The notes under the pieces: model-generated
The model's database searches: none
What the model was told of the DNA's origin: nothing
What the model saw: the letters and a program-made list of their open reading frames with translations, nothing else
Shown here: piece after piece, positions 1 through 8,673 of the stretch
How the letters are laid out: the number at the start of each line of letters is the position of its first letter
Numbering within the stretch: the stretch's first letter is position 1
Program-made: the position numbers and the translations under genes
Source: Planctomycetaceae bacterium
Lineage (GTDB): Bacteria; Planctomycetota; Phycisphaerae; Phycisphaerales; SM1A02
Length of the DNA stretch: 51,132 nt
Assembly (NCBI GenBank): GCA_021297815.1
Contig: JAJTGK010000007.1
Coordinates: 1-51,132, forward strand
Reading direction: 5' to 3'

Positions 1-197
1 ACAGAGAGCGCACACGGCGCGAGGAAGGACGAACGAATGGTCATGGCGCGGATCGTAGCGATCCTGCGCGCGAATGGCGGGGTTTTTCGCAATTCCTGTG
101 CGCCGCGCCAAGGCGTGCGCACGCGCCGCGTCCGACGCATCCTCGCCGCGCTCCGCCCTCCGCCGCGCGTGCCGCGGAAGGGCTACCATCCGCGCCC
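1..197. other. Leader region before the TolC-family gene; no gene recognised
   Basis: The open frames here have arginine- and serine-rich shadow-type translations and resemble no family I know. It probably holds the promoter of the downstream gene, but I see no convincing -35/-10 pair. Confidence 0.4.
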
Positions 198-2003
198 ATG
201 TCGCCGACCCGCGCCGCCGTCCGACTCGCGAAGCCTGTCCTCCTCGCCGCGCTCGCGGGCATCGCGCCCGTCGCGTGCCGCTCGCCGCTTGCATCTACCG
301 ATGCCGAGAGGCTTTCCGATCCGACCGAGTCGCTCGTGCTCGCGGCGGCCACCAGGCAGGCCGCCGAAGTCGATGCGCAGCCGCCCGTCGCGCAGGCGCC
401 CGTCGAGTCCGAGGTCGACCGCGTGCTCGGCGCGCGCAAGGCCGAACTCGACGCCATCGGCCCGCAGTCGGCCACCCTCGGTTCGAGCGTCGAGGGCACC
501 GTGCCGCTGACCGCGGCCGAGCCGAAGCGGGTGGTCGTCACCCGTGCCGCCGCCATCGCCGCCTCCGTGCGCAACAACCTCGACATCGAGCAGGGGCGTC
601 TCGCCGAGGCGATCTCGACCGCCGACCTCGACCGCGCCCAGGCCGCCTTCGACTTCATCCTCGGGGCGGGGCTCGGCTACGAGCGCACCGACCAGCCGTC
701 GATCGGCATCCTCTTTCCAGGCGCGGGACCAACCCCCGTCATCCCGAATGTCACGAACCAGCGCACCTGGACGATGTCGGGCTCGCTCACCAAGCCGCTC
801 ACCACGGGCGGCGCCCTGAGCCTCGGGGTCGCCCCGAGCCGCATCGAGAATGTGAACAGTTCGCTCTACACCCCCGACCCCGCCTGGTCGAGCGCGGTCG
901 CGCTTGGGTACACCCAGCCGCTCCTGCGGGGTTTCGGCACCGATGTGGCCGAGGCCGAGATCCGCCTGGCCGAGACGGGCGACCGCGCCGCCAACGAGGC
1001 CCTGCGCGGCCGCATGCTTGATGTGGTCGCGAACACCGAGCAGGCCTACTGGGCGCTCGTGTCGGCGCGGGCGCGCCTGGTGAGCGCCGAGTGGCTCGTG
1101 AAGGTGGGCGAGGAGGTGCGCGATGTGCTCGCCAAGCGCCGCGAGTTCGACGCGACCCTGGCCCAGTACGCGAACGCCGTCGCGACGGTCGAGAGCCGCA
1201 AGTCGCTGGTGCTCGAGGCGCGCCGCCGCCTGTCCGAGGCGGGCAACACGCTCAAACTCCTCATGAACGACCCCGCGATTCCCGTGGGCGGCGAGATCGA
1301 TGTGGTGCCCGCCGACATGCCGAGCGACGCCGCGTTCGAGATCGCGCTGCGCGGGGCGATCGAGACCGCGATCGCCAAGGCGCCTGTCGTGCGGCAGGCC
1401 ATGCTCGCCATCGAGGCGGCGGGGATCAACGAGACCGTCGCCGACAACGCGCGGCTACCACAGCTCGACCTGAACACCTCGATGACCTGGTTCGGGCTCG
1501 AGGACGACTTCGGCGGCAGCTTCGACGACATCGCGAACGGCGACTTCGTGAGCTACGCCGCGGGGCTCCAGTACAGCTACGCGCTCGGAAACCGCGCCGC
1601 CGAGGCGAACTACCGCGCCGCGCGCCTGCGCCGCTCGCAGGCGGTCGTGGCGTACGACCAGGCCGTGCAGGGCTCGGTGCTCGCGGTCAAGAACGCGCTG
1701 ACCGATGTGGTGGCGTTCCGCGCGCTCGTCGCGCAGAACCGCAGCTTCCGCCTTGCGCAGGCAGAGAACCTGCGCGCGCTCCTCGTCGAGGAACGGACGC
1801 TCGCCGCGCTCACGCCTGAATTCCTGCAGCTCAAGTTCCAGCTTCAGAACGGCCTCGCGGTGGCCGAGGACGCGTACTTCGCGTCGCTCGTCGGCTACCA
1901 GAGCGCGATCGCGGCGCTCGGGCGCGCGATGGGCACGGGGCTCGAGGCGAACGGCATCGAGTTCGGTGCGAACCCGGGCGAAACGCAGCCTGCGGGCAAG
2001 TGA
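198..2003 (+). CDS. TolC-family outer-membrane efflux protein
   Basis: A 601-residue protein of the OEP/TolC family, the outer-membrane channel partner of tripartite efflux pumps or type I secretion. After a hydrophobic N-terminus (about residues 12-26, ending APVAC, which may be a lipoprotein cysteine although proline at -3 is unusual) come two repeats rich in alanine, arginine and glutamate (about 115-320 and 355-575). Typical TolC elements include LGYTQPLLRGFG near 235 and repeated long helices. The length is slightly above the usual 420-550 because of an extra 90-residue N-terminal segment. No membrane-fusion protein or pump gene is adjacent, so the partner pump must be elsewhere or upstream of the window. 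It is convergent with the sua5 remnant, 6 bp apart. Family assignment is secure; the exported substrate is unknown. Confidence 0.85.
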   Translation: MSPTRAAVRLAKPVLLAALAGIAPVACRSPLASTDAERLSDPTESLVLAAATRQAAEVDAQPPVAQAPVESEVDRVLGARKAELDAIGPQSATLGSSVEGTVPLTAAEPKRVVVTRAAAIAASVRNNLDIEQGRLAEAISTADLDRAQAAFDFILGAGLGYERTDQPSIGILFPGAGPTPVIPNVTNQRTWTMSGSLTKPLTTGGALSLGVAPSRIENVNSSLYTPDPAWSSAVALGYTQPLLRGFGTDVAEAEIRLAETGDRAANEALRGRMLDVVANTEQAYWALVSARARLVSAEWLVKVGEEVRDVLAKRREFDATLAQYANAVATVESRKSLVLEARRRLSEAGNTLKLLMNDPAIPVGGEIDVVPADMPSDAAFEIALRGAIETAIAKAPVVRQAMLAIEAAGINETVADNARLPQLDLNTSMTWFGLEDDFGGSFDDIANGDFVSYAAGLQYSYALGNRAAEANYRAARLRRSQAVVAYDQAVQGSVLAVKNALTDVVAFRALVAQNRSFRLAQAENLRALLVEERTLAALTPEFLQLKFQLQNGLAVAEDAYFASLVGYQSAIAALGRAMGTGLEANGIEFGANPGETQPAGK

Positions 2004-2009
2004 CGCGGT

Positions 2010-2967
2010 TCAGCCCGCCGACGGCCGTCGCGCGGTGGCGCGGCGGATGCGGTCGTGCGCCGCATCCCAGAGGCCGCCCGTCTCCTCGGGCGGAACGATG
2101 GCGATGAGCGCGGCGCCATGGGCGTCGGCCTTGCGCAGCGTCGCGTAGAGAAGCTGCGCGTACGCCGCGGCGTGGCGCGGCATCGGCAGCAGTTCGTGCG
2201 GCGCGTCGACCTTGGTGCCGACGGGCGCGACGACGAGCACGGGGTTCGGCTCCGCGGCCAGGCGCGCCGCGAGGTCGGCCGCGGCCACGCGCACGCAGGG
2301 CGTGGCGGGGGCGTAGTGCGACGCGCTCGTGCCTGGGCTCGACGACTGCGAGCCGATCAGGGGCGCCGACACGGGGCCGATGATCGGCTCGAGGTCGGCG
2401 ACGGTGATCGCGCCAGGGCGCAGGATCATCGGCCGCGCACGCGAAAGGTCGAGCAGGGCCGTCATCGAGGATCGGGAGGTCGGCCACATCGGCGAACTCC
2501 TCGGCCACATGTGCCGCGGTCGTGGGCGACACGCGCCCCGAGCGGTTCGCGCTCGGCGCCGAGATCGGCCCGCCGAACGCCTCGATGAGCGCGCGCGCCA
2601 CGGGGTGCGCAGGCGCGCGCACGGCGACGGTCGTGCGGCCGCCGACGCTCGCCGCGCAGATCTCCGCGCGCCGCGGCAGGATGATGGCAAGCGGTCCAGG
2701 CCAGAACGCATCGGCGAGCTTCTGTGCGCGCACATCCCAGCCGATCACCGACTTCTTCGCCATCGCCGCGTCGAGCACATGCGCGATCAACGGGTTCGAC
2801 GGCGGCCGCCCCTTCAGCCGGTACACCTCCGACACCGCGGGCTCGCTGGTCGCGTCGCACGCAAGGCCGTACACCGTCTCGGTCGGAAACGCCACGGGCA
2901 GCCCACGCCGCAGCCGCGCCGCGCACTGCGCGACCGCTTCGGGAGTTGGCTCAAGCACCACGGGCAT
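2010..2967 (-). pseudogene. sua5: Sua5/TsaC threonylcarbamoyl-AMP synthase, frameshifted with internal loss
   Basis: Sua5 makes threonylcarbamoyl-AMP from threonine, bicarbonate and ATP for the t6A modification of ANN-decoding tRNAs. The 5' part (2967 to about 2462) reads as a normal YrdC domain with FPTETVYGL (27-35), KGRPPSNPL (52-60) and SAPSANRSG, up to LPILDDGP. The same frame then becomes nonsense. Sequence similarity resumes in another frame with LDLSRARPMILRPGAIT and continues through a Sua5 C-terminal domain containing SHYAPATP, ending at 2010. Between the two halves the conserved GxESTV segment (about 9-10 residues) is absent, so this is a small deletion plus a frameshift near 2460. 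The product would be truncated. Since t6A synthesis is usually essential, either another copy exists or this is a sequencing or assembly error. Confidence 0.8.
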
Positions 2968-3045
2968 GCGCGCAATCTAGCGTGACCACGCGCAGGGCCG
3001 TTATGGGGCGGCGCGTCGCGTGCGTCGAGAGGCGTGATCGCAGAC

Positions 3046-3310
3046 CGTCGGGCTGCGCCCGACGCATCGAGCCGAGATCGTTGGATCTTGCGACCCAGTG
3101 CCTTCGGACTGGGCACCCGCCGCGCTGCGCGCGGCCGCGTCGAGCCGAGATCGTTGGATCTTGCGACCCAGTGGCTTCGCACTGGGCACCCGCCGCGCAG
3201 GGCGCGGCGGCGTCGTGCCGAGTACGGAGGCTGGACACAGACCCCACGACCATCGCCGTCGGCCGAAGGCCGACGGGTGCCCAGTGCGAAGCCACTGGGT
3301 CGCCCCGTTC
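3046..3310. repeat. Tandem and inverted copies of a 73-bp palindromic (REP-like) repeat
   Basis: A unit beginning GAGCCGAGATCGTTGGATC starts at 3069 and again at 3142, with a decayed third start at 3215, so the spacing is exactly 73 bp. Each unit carries a hairpin of the form CCCAGT..ACTGGG and then a GC-rich hairpin (in the second unit CCGCCGCGC-AGG-GCGCGGCGG). A further perfect hairpin CGTCGGGC-TGC-GCCCGACG precedes the array at 3046-3064. An inverted partial copy lies at about 3254-3304. The same element recurs at 11.8 kb. The block lies in the gap between the hutU and sua5 genes. I see no gene in 2968-3045 or 3311-3423. Confidence 0.85.
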
Positions 3311-3423
3311 TCCAATCTCGCGAGGGCGCGCGCGCGAAGCGCGCGGTCCAATCGCATCGCCTCCCGCATCCGTTTCCACATCGAATCACCGACGCACGCA
3401 ACCATCGCACCCGCCGCCACCGC

Positions 3424-3573
3424 GCGCACAAGCACCAGAGGGAGCGGCCGCAGCCGCGACCGCCTCAGCATGGGAATCTCCACCGCTTTACGCCATGCGC
3501 ACAAGCACCCGAGGGAGCGGCCGCAGCCGCGACCGCTACATCATCGGAATCTTCACCGCTTCACGCCGCGCGC
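3424..3573. repeat. 73-bp tandem duplication of the 3' end of hutU
   Basis: Segments 3424-3496 and 3497-3569 match at 64 of 73 positions by my count. The second copy contains the last codons and stop of hutU plus a GC-rich hairpin (3517-3536). The first copy repeats both downstream of the gene: its minus-strand translation CAWRKAVEIPM mirrors the genuine hutU tail [11 protein letters not shown]. The duplicate is noncoding as it stands. Confidence 0.8.
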
Positions 3574-5200
3574 ACTGCTTGGCAAGCTCATATCCCGCAT
3601 CCGCATGCCGGAACACACCCATCATCGGGTCGTTCGTCAGCACGCGCTCGATGCGCGCCGCGGCCTCGTCGCTGCCGTCGGCCACGATCACCTGCCCCGC
3701 GTGCTGCGAGAAGCCGATGCCCACGCCGCCGCCGTGGTGGAAGCTCGTCCAGCTCGCGCCGCTCGCCGTGTTCACCGCGAAGTTCAGGATCGCCCAGTCG
3801 CTCACCGCGTCGGTGCCGTCGAGCATCGCCTCGGTCTCGCGGTTCGGGCTCGCGACCGAGCCGCAATCAAGGTGATCGCGCCCGATCACGATCGGCGCCT
3901 TCACCTTGCCGCTGCGCACGAGCTCGTTGAACAGGAGGCCCGCCTTGTGCCGCTCGCCAAGCCCGAGCCAGCAGATGCGCGCGGGCAGCCCCTGGAAGGC
4001 CACGCGCTCGCCCGCCATCGTGATCCAGCGCCGCAGCGACGCGTCGTTCGGGAACAGCTTCAGCATCGCGTCGTCGGTCGTCTTGATGTCGGCGGGGTCG
4101 CCCGACAGCGCCACCCAGCGGAACGGCCCGCGCCCCGTGCAGAACTGCGGGCGGATGTACGCGGGCACGAACCCTGGAAACGCGAACGCGTCGCCGAACC
4201 CGTGGTCGAGCGCGCGCTGGCGGATGTTGTTGCCGTAGTCGAACACCTTCGAGCCCTTGTGCAGGAACCCGACCATCAGCCGCACATGCTCCTCCATCGA
4301 GGCGCACGCGAGCTCCTGGTACTCCGCGGGGTTCTGGCTGCGCAGGATGTCGGCGCTCTCGCGGCTCATGTCGGCGGGGTAGTAGCCCTCGAGCGGGTCG
4401 TGCGCGCTCGTCTGGTCGGTGAGCGTCTCGGGCACGATGCCGCGCGCGTCGAGCCGCCGCAGCAGGTCGACGATGTTGCCGAGCCAGCCGACCGAAAGTC
4501 CCATGCCCTTCGCCTTCAGCTCGAGCGCGCGGTCGATCGCCGCATCGAGGTCCTCGTGCATCTCGTCGAGGTAGCGGTCGTGGATGCGCTTCTCGAGCCG
4601 CTCGCGGCAGATGTCGGCGATGAGACAGGTGCCCTCGTTCATCGTGATCGCGAGCGGCTGCGCGCCGCCCATGCCGCCGCAGCCGCCCGTCACATTCAGC
4701 GTGCCCTTCAGCGTGCCGCCGAAATGCTGCCGCGCGCACTCGGCGTAGGTCTCGTAGGTGCCCTGCAGAATGCCCTGCGTGCCGATGTAGATCCACGAGC
4801 CCGCGGTCATCTGTCCGAACATCATCAGGCCCTTCGCGGCGAGCTCGTCGAACTTCGCCTGCGTCGCCCAGTGCGGCACGAGGTTCGAGTTCGCGATCAG
4901 GACGCGCGGCGAGTCCTTCGTCGTGCGCACGACGCCGACGGGCTTGCCGCTCTGGACAAGCAGCGTCTCGTCGGACGCCAGCGACTGCAGCGTCGACACG
5001 ATCGCGTCGAAGCACGCCCAGTTGCGCGCCGCCTGCCCGCGCCCGCCGTACACGACGAGGTCGCCCGGCCGCTCCGCGACCTCGGGGTCGAGGTTGTTCA
5101 TGAGCATGCGCATCGCGGCCTCGGCGGCCCACGACGAGCAGATGCGGTCGTTGCCGCGCGGCGCGCGGACGATGCGGGAAACGGCGGTGGCGGTCGACAT
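3536..5200 (-). CDS. hutU: Urocanate hydratase
   Basis: Converts urocanate to imidazolone propionate, the second step of histidine degradation, in the cytoplasm with tightly bound NAD+. The 554-residue protein matches the usual length (about 555). It has the family start [14 protein letters not shown] (49-61), the glycine-rich [10 protein letters not shown] (173-182) and the C-terminal active-site region RICWLGLG. The start MSTATAV at 5200 is chosen because it gives the normal N-terminus; the open frame continues upstream only as an antisense shadow of hutH. It lies 32 bp downstream of hutH on the same strand, so the two probably form one transcript in pathway order. hutI and hutF/hutG are not in the window. 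Its last codons and terminator-like hairpin are duplicated just downstream. Confidence 0.96.
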   Translation of the reverse strand: MSTATAVSRIVRAPRGNDRICSSWAAEAAMRMLMNNLDPEVAERPGDLVVYGGRGQAARNWACFDAIVSTLQSLASDETLLVQSGKPVGVVRTTKDSPRVLIANSNLVPHWATQAKFDELAAKGLMMFGQMTAGSWIYIGTQGILQGTYETYAECARQHFGGTLKGTLNVTGGCGGMGGAQPLAITMNEGTCLIADICRERLEKRIHDRYLDEMHEDLDAAIDRALELKAKGMGLSVGWLGNIVDLLRRLDARGIVPETLTDQTSAHDPLEGYYPADMSRESADILRSQNPAEYQELACASMEEHVRLMVGFLHKGSKVFDYGNNIRQRALDHGFGDAFAFPGFVPAYIRPQFCTGRGPFRWVALSGDPADIKTTDDAMLKLFPNDASLRRWITMAGERVAFQGLPARICWLGLGERHKAGLLFNELVRSGKVKAPIVIGRDHLDCGSVASPNRETEAMLDGTDAVSDWAILNFAVNTASGASWTSFHHGGGVGIGFSQHAGQVIVADGSDEAAARIERVLTNDPMMGVFRHADAGYELAKQCARREAVKIPMM

Positions 5201-5232
5201 AGGCCGCGAGTGTAGCGGCCTCGCCTGCGCGC

Positions 5233-6795
5233 TCACACGCCTGCGAACGCGCCCTCCGCGACGAGCCGCTCGATCGCCCTGATATCGGGCGACGGCGGGC
5301 GGTCGCCGCCGAGCTTCGGCACCTGCGCGCGCAGGATCGCGTGCGCCTTCTCGACGCCCGCGCCCGACTTGAGCGGGCGGTACGCCTCGAGCGCCTCGGC
5401 CATCACGAGGAGCTCGATCGCGACCACCGACCGCGCCAGCGACACGCATCGCATCGCCTTGAGCGCGCTCGTCGAGCCGAACGAGTTGTAGTCCTCGATG
5501 CCCGCGCTCGTCGAGATGTTGGTCACGCTCGCGGGGTTCGCAAGCGTCGCGATCTCGTTCACGCATGAGGCCGCGGCGTACTGCACGATCATCAGGCCCG
5601 AATCGACGCCAGGGTCGGTGGCGAGGTACGGCTTGAGCCCGAGGAACTGGTCGAACCCAGACACCACCCAGTAGGTGCGCCGCTCCGAGATGCCTGCAAG
5701 ATGCGAGCACGCGATCGCAAGCACATCGAGCGCGATCGCCAGCGGCATGCCGTGGAAGTTGCCGCCCGAGACGATGTCGCCGCCGCCGCCATCGCGCGCA
5801 AACACCAGCGGATTGTCGGTCACCGCGCCGAGCTCGCGCGCGACCGTCGACTCGACGAAGCGGAACGCGTCGAGCGCCGCGCCCATCACCTGCGGCGCCG
5901 CGCGCAGCGAGTAGGGGTCCTGCACGCGCGGGTCGTTCTCGGCGTGCGACGGGAGGATCGCGCTGCCCGCGAGCATGGCGCGCAGGCGCGACGCCACCTC
6001 GATCTGCCCAGGTTGCCGCCGCACCTCGTGGATGCGCGGGTCGAGGAACGCGTCGGTCGCCTTCGCCGCATCGATCGCCATCGCGGCGGCGGCGATCCCC
6101 GCGTCGAACGCGTTCGAGAAGTCGTGGCAGAGGAGCGCGCCGATCGCGCACATCATGTGCGTGCCGTTCAGGAGCGCGAGTCCCTCCTTCTCCTCGAGCG
6201 CGAGCGGCTTCATGCCGATGCTCACGAGCGCGTAGCCCGCGGGCTCGACGCGGCCGTTGATCCACGCCTCGCCTTCGCCAAGCAGCACGAGCGCCGCATG
6301 CGCGAGCGGCGCAAGGTCGCCCGACGCGCCCACCGAGCCGCGGCTCGGGATCGCGGGCACCACATGCAGGTTGAGGAGCTCGACGAGCCGCTCGACCGTC
6401 TCGAGACGCACGCCCGACGCGCCTCGCGCCAGGCTCGCCGCGAGAATCAGGACGAGCGCCCGCGAAACCTCGAGCGGCAGATGTTCGCCCACGCCCGCCG
6501 CGTGCGAGCGGATGATGTTGCGCTGCAGGTCGCACGCGCGGCTGTGCTCGACGCGCACGCGCGACAGGCTACCGAAGCCCGTGTTGAGCCCGTACACCGC
6601 CTTCCCGCCCGCGAGCGCCTGCTCGACCACGGCGCGGCTTGCGCGGATGCGATCGGCCGCTGCGGGCGAGATGGTCACGGGCACGGGCGCGCGGTGGTTG
6701 GCGCGGGCGACCCGCGCGACATCGGCGATCGTGAGCGCGCGCCCGTCGAGCACGACAGGCGACGCGGGGGTGGAGGCAGGCTGTACGGCCGTCAT
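5233..6795 (-). CDS. hutH: Histidine ammonia-lyase
   Basis: Deaminates L-histidine to urocanate, the first step of histidine degradation, using the self-made MIO cofactor. The Ala-Ser-Gly triad that forms MIO is present at residues 157-159 in [14 protein letters not shown], and the catalytic tyrosine region YGLNTGFG lies at 68-75. The 520-residue length is normal. The start at 6795 (MTAVQPAS) is the first methionine ahead of the conserved region; everything upstream in this frame is antisense to other genes. It is transcribed ahead of hutU and divergently from the membrane-protein gene at 6862, with only 66 bp between the start codons, so the promoters must overlap. No hutC or other regulator is adjacent. 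Confidence 0.96.
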   Translation of the reverse strand: MTAVQPASTPASPVVLDGRALTIADVARVARANHRAPVPVTISPAAADRIRASRAVVEQALAGGKAVYGLNTGFGSLSRVRVEHSRACDLQRNIIRSHAAGVGEHLPLEVSRALVLILAASLARGASGVRLETVERLVELLNLHVVPAIPSRGSVGASGDLAPLAHAALVLLGEGEAWINGRVEPAGYALVSIGMKPLALEEKEGLALLNGTHMMCAIGALLCHDFSNAFDAGIAAAAMAIDAAKATDAFLDPRIHEVRRQPGQIEVASRLRAMLAGSAILPSHAENDPRVQDPYSLRAAPQVMGAALDAFRFVESTVARELGAVTDNPLVFARDGGGGDIVSGGNFHGMPLAIALDVLAIACSHLAGISERRTYWVVSGFDQFLGLKPYLATDPGVDSGLMIVQYAAASCVNEIATLANPASVTNISTSAGIEDYNSFGSTSALKAMRCVSLARSVVAIELLVMAEALEAYRPLKSGAGVEKAHAILRAQVPKLGGDRPPSPDIRAIERLVAEGAFAGV

Positions 6796-6861
6796 GGCGC
6801 GCGGAATATACGGGCGGAAGCGCGTCTTGCGACCCGCGCCCGTTTCGCGCACACTGCCACG

Positions 6862-7677
6862 ATGGACTCGACCGTCCGCCGCGTCACCGTGCTCATCGTG
6901 GCCATCGCGCTTGCCGCGTGCGCCTTCGCGCTCACGGTGCCGCTCGTCACGAGCGTGCGCGGCGTGGGTGGGCCGCTCGTCGCCGACGCCGAACGGCCCA
7001 TGCTCGCGGCGCTCGGCGTGTTCGTGGCGTTCGCCGTCGTCACGGCGATCGCCTGCGTCGTCGGGAAGCTGCTGAACGCGGTCGTCGGCCTGTTCGTCCT
7101 CGGAACGGGCGTCGGGCTCCTGGCGATGCGCACGGGCACCTCGCTCGACTTCGCCTTCGGCGGATCGAGCCCGAAGCTCGCGGCGCTCGAACTCGTCGCG
7201 TGGACCGCCCTCGTCGCCGCCGCAAGCCACGCGGTGTTCCGCGTCGCAGGCCCCCTCAGCGACATCCCGCCCACGCACGAAGACGACATCGACTCGCCCA
7301 CGGGCGCCGCCGCGCGCAAGTCGTGGCTTGCGGGCCTCGCGGGCATCGCCGTCGCGTGGGTCGCCGCAGCCACCGCGACCAAGGGCCAGGCGATCGGCGC
7401 TGCCGTCCTCGGCGGTTTCGCCGCGGGCGCCGTCGGCCGCATGCTCGCGCCGCGCACCCAACCCGTGTATCTCGCCGCCGCGCCCGTCGCCGCGCTCGCG
7501 CTCGCCCATGCGTACATCGCCTTCGCGATGCGCGGCGAGCTCGCCGCGGGCGTCGTCGACGGCAGCTTCCCGCGGCTCCTGCGCATCATGCCCATCGACG
7601 CCGCGGCAGGATCGCTCGCGGGCGTCGCGCTCGGCTACGGCTTCGCGCGCAGCTTCGTAAGCGAAAAGACCGACTGA
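6862..7677 (+). CDS. Polytopic membrane protein of unknown function
   Basis: A 271-residue protein that I do not recognise. It looks like an integral inner-membrane protein with about seven or eight hydrophobic segments: roughly residues 8-28, 42-62, 66-86, 102-120, 147-165, 170-188, 196-216 and 235-253. A short acidic loop PPTHEDDIDSP (about 136-146) separates the two halves and is probably cytoplasmic. The composition is rich in alanine and glycine, and I see no catalytic motif. The gene begins 66 bp from the divergent hutH start and is followed after 31 bp by the PfkB kinase, so it probably heads a plus-strand operon running through murQ. The start ATG at 6862 directly precedes the first hydrophobic segment. 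Confidence 0.75.
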   Translation: MDSTVRRVTVLIVAIALAACAFALTVPLVTSVRGVGGPLVADAERPMLAALGVFVAFAVVTAIACVVGKLLNAVVGLFVLGTGVGLLAMRTGTSLDFAFGGSSPKLAALELVAWTALVAAASHAVFRVAGPLSDIPPTHEDDIDSPTGAAARKSWLAGLAGIAVAWVAAATATKGQAIGAAVLGGFAAGAVGRMLAPRTQPVYLAAAPVAALALAHAYIAFAMRGELAAGVVDGSFPRLLRIMPIDAAAGSLAGVALGYGFARSFVSEKTD

Positions 7678-7708
7678 ACCGCGCCGCACGAACGGCCACC
7701 CAAGCACC

Positions 7709-8656
7709 ATGACCCATTCGAACGCCCCGTCTGCCGGCTCCGTCGGCCCGCTCCTCGTCACGGGAACCATCGGCATCGACACGGTCGAGACGCCGTCCGC
7801 GCGCGCCGACCGCGTGCTCGGCGGCAGCGCCGCGTACTTCGCCGCCGCCGCAAGCCGCCTCGCACCCGTGCGCCTCGTGGGCGTCGTCGGCGACGACTGG
7901 CCCGCGCAGCACCGCGCGCTGCTCGAGGGCCTGCACGGCGTCGACCTACGCGGCCTCGAGACGCGCGCGGGCGGCAAGACCTTCGCCTGGGGCGGCAAGT
8001 ACCTCCTCAACATGAACGAGCGCGAGACGCTCTTCACCGAGCTCGGCGTCGTCGCCGACGCGCCGCCACAGGTGCCCGCGGCGTTCGCCGACAGCGGCCT
8101 CCTCTTCCTCGGCAACACGCATCCTGCGGTGCAGGCGGGGCTCCTCGCGCAGGTGCCGCGCGCGAAGCTCGCGGTCGCCGACACGATGGACCTCTGGATC
8201 AATGTCGCGCACGACGAGCTCGTGCACCTGCTGTCGAAGGTCGACGGCATCGTGCTCAACGACTCCGAGGCCGCGCACCTCACGGGCGTGCGCAACGCGG
8301 TCTCGGCAGGTCGCCGCATCCTCGGCTACGGGCCGACCTTCGCGGTCGTGAAGAAGGGCGAGCACGGGGCGGTGCTCGTCCATCGCGACGGCGTGGCCGT
8401 GGTGCCTGCGTTTCCTGCGGAAGAAAGCATGGTCGTCGATCCGACGGGCGCGGGCGACACCTTCGCGGGCGGCTTCATGGCGCATCTCGCGCGCACGGGC
8501 CGCACCGACTTCGAGGCGCTGCAGCAGGCGCTTTCGTGGGGCACCGTGATGGCGAGCTTCACCATCTCGGCGTTCTCGCTCGAGGGCGTCGCGCGCGCAA
8601 CCGAGGCCGACCTCGCGCGGCGCTACGCCGAGTTCGCGCGCCACGCGCGCGTCTGA
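7709..8656 (+). CDS. PfkB-family carbohydrate/nucleoside kinase
   Basis: A ribokinase-fold kinase of 315 residues. The PfkB C-terminal signature DPTGAGDTFAGGF (244-256) is intact, including the catalytic aspartate 250 and the anion-hole GAG. The N-terminal substrate-side motif GGSAAYFAAAASRL is also present. The substrate is not clear from sequence: the N-terminus VTGTIGIDTVETPSARAD differs from ribokinase and fructokinase and resembles uncharacterised bacterial PfkB proteins. The gene lies 31 bp after the membrane protein and 17 bp before the S9 peptidase, so co-transcription is likely. Neighbourhood with murQ could suggest an amino-sugar or cell-wall recycling role, but that is inference only. 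Confidence 0.88.
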   Translation: MTHSNAPSAGSVGPLLVTGTIGIDTVETPSARADRVLGGSAAYFAAAASRLAPVRLVGVVGDDWPAQHRALLEGLHGVDLRGLETRAGGKTFAWGGKYLLNMNERETLFTELGVVADAPPQVPAAFADSGLLFLGNTHPAVQAGLLAQVPRAKLAVADTMDLWINVAHDELVHLLSKVDGIVLNDSEAAHLTGVRNAVSAGRRILGYGPTFAVVKKGEHGAVLVHRDGVAVVPAFPAEESMVVDPTGAGDTFAGGFMAHLARTGRTDFEALQQALSWGTVMASFTISAFSLEGVARATEADLARRYAEFARHARV

Positions 8657-8673
8657 CGCGCTACGCTGCCGAC

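Noticed and set aside
3046-3310. CRISPR array
   Set aside because: The repeats are contiguous 73-bp units without unique spacers, vary in their hairpins, include an inverted copy and have no cas genes nearby.
3098-5215. A 705-codon plus-strand frame across the repeat block and hutU
   Set aside because: It is the complement of a conserved enzyme; its His/Arg/Ala-rich translation matches nothing.
6862-8319. Upstream extension of the hutH frame through the membrane-protein and kinase genes
   Set aside because: The histidine ammonia-lyase family starts at the methionine at 6795. The extension is antisense to two plus-strand genes and has non-family composition.
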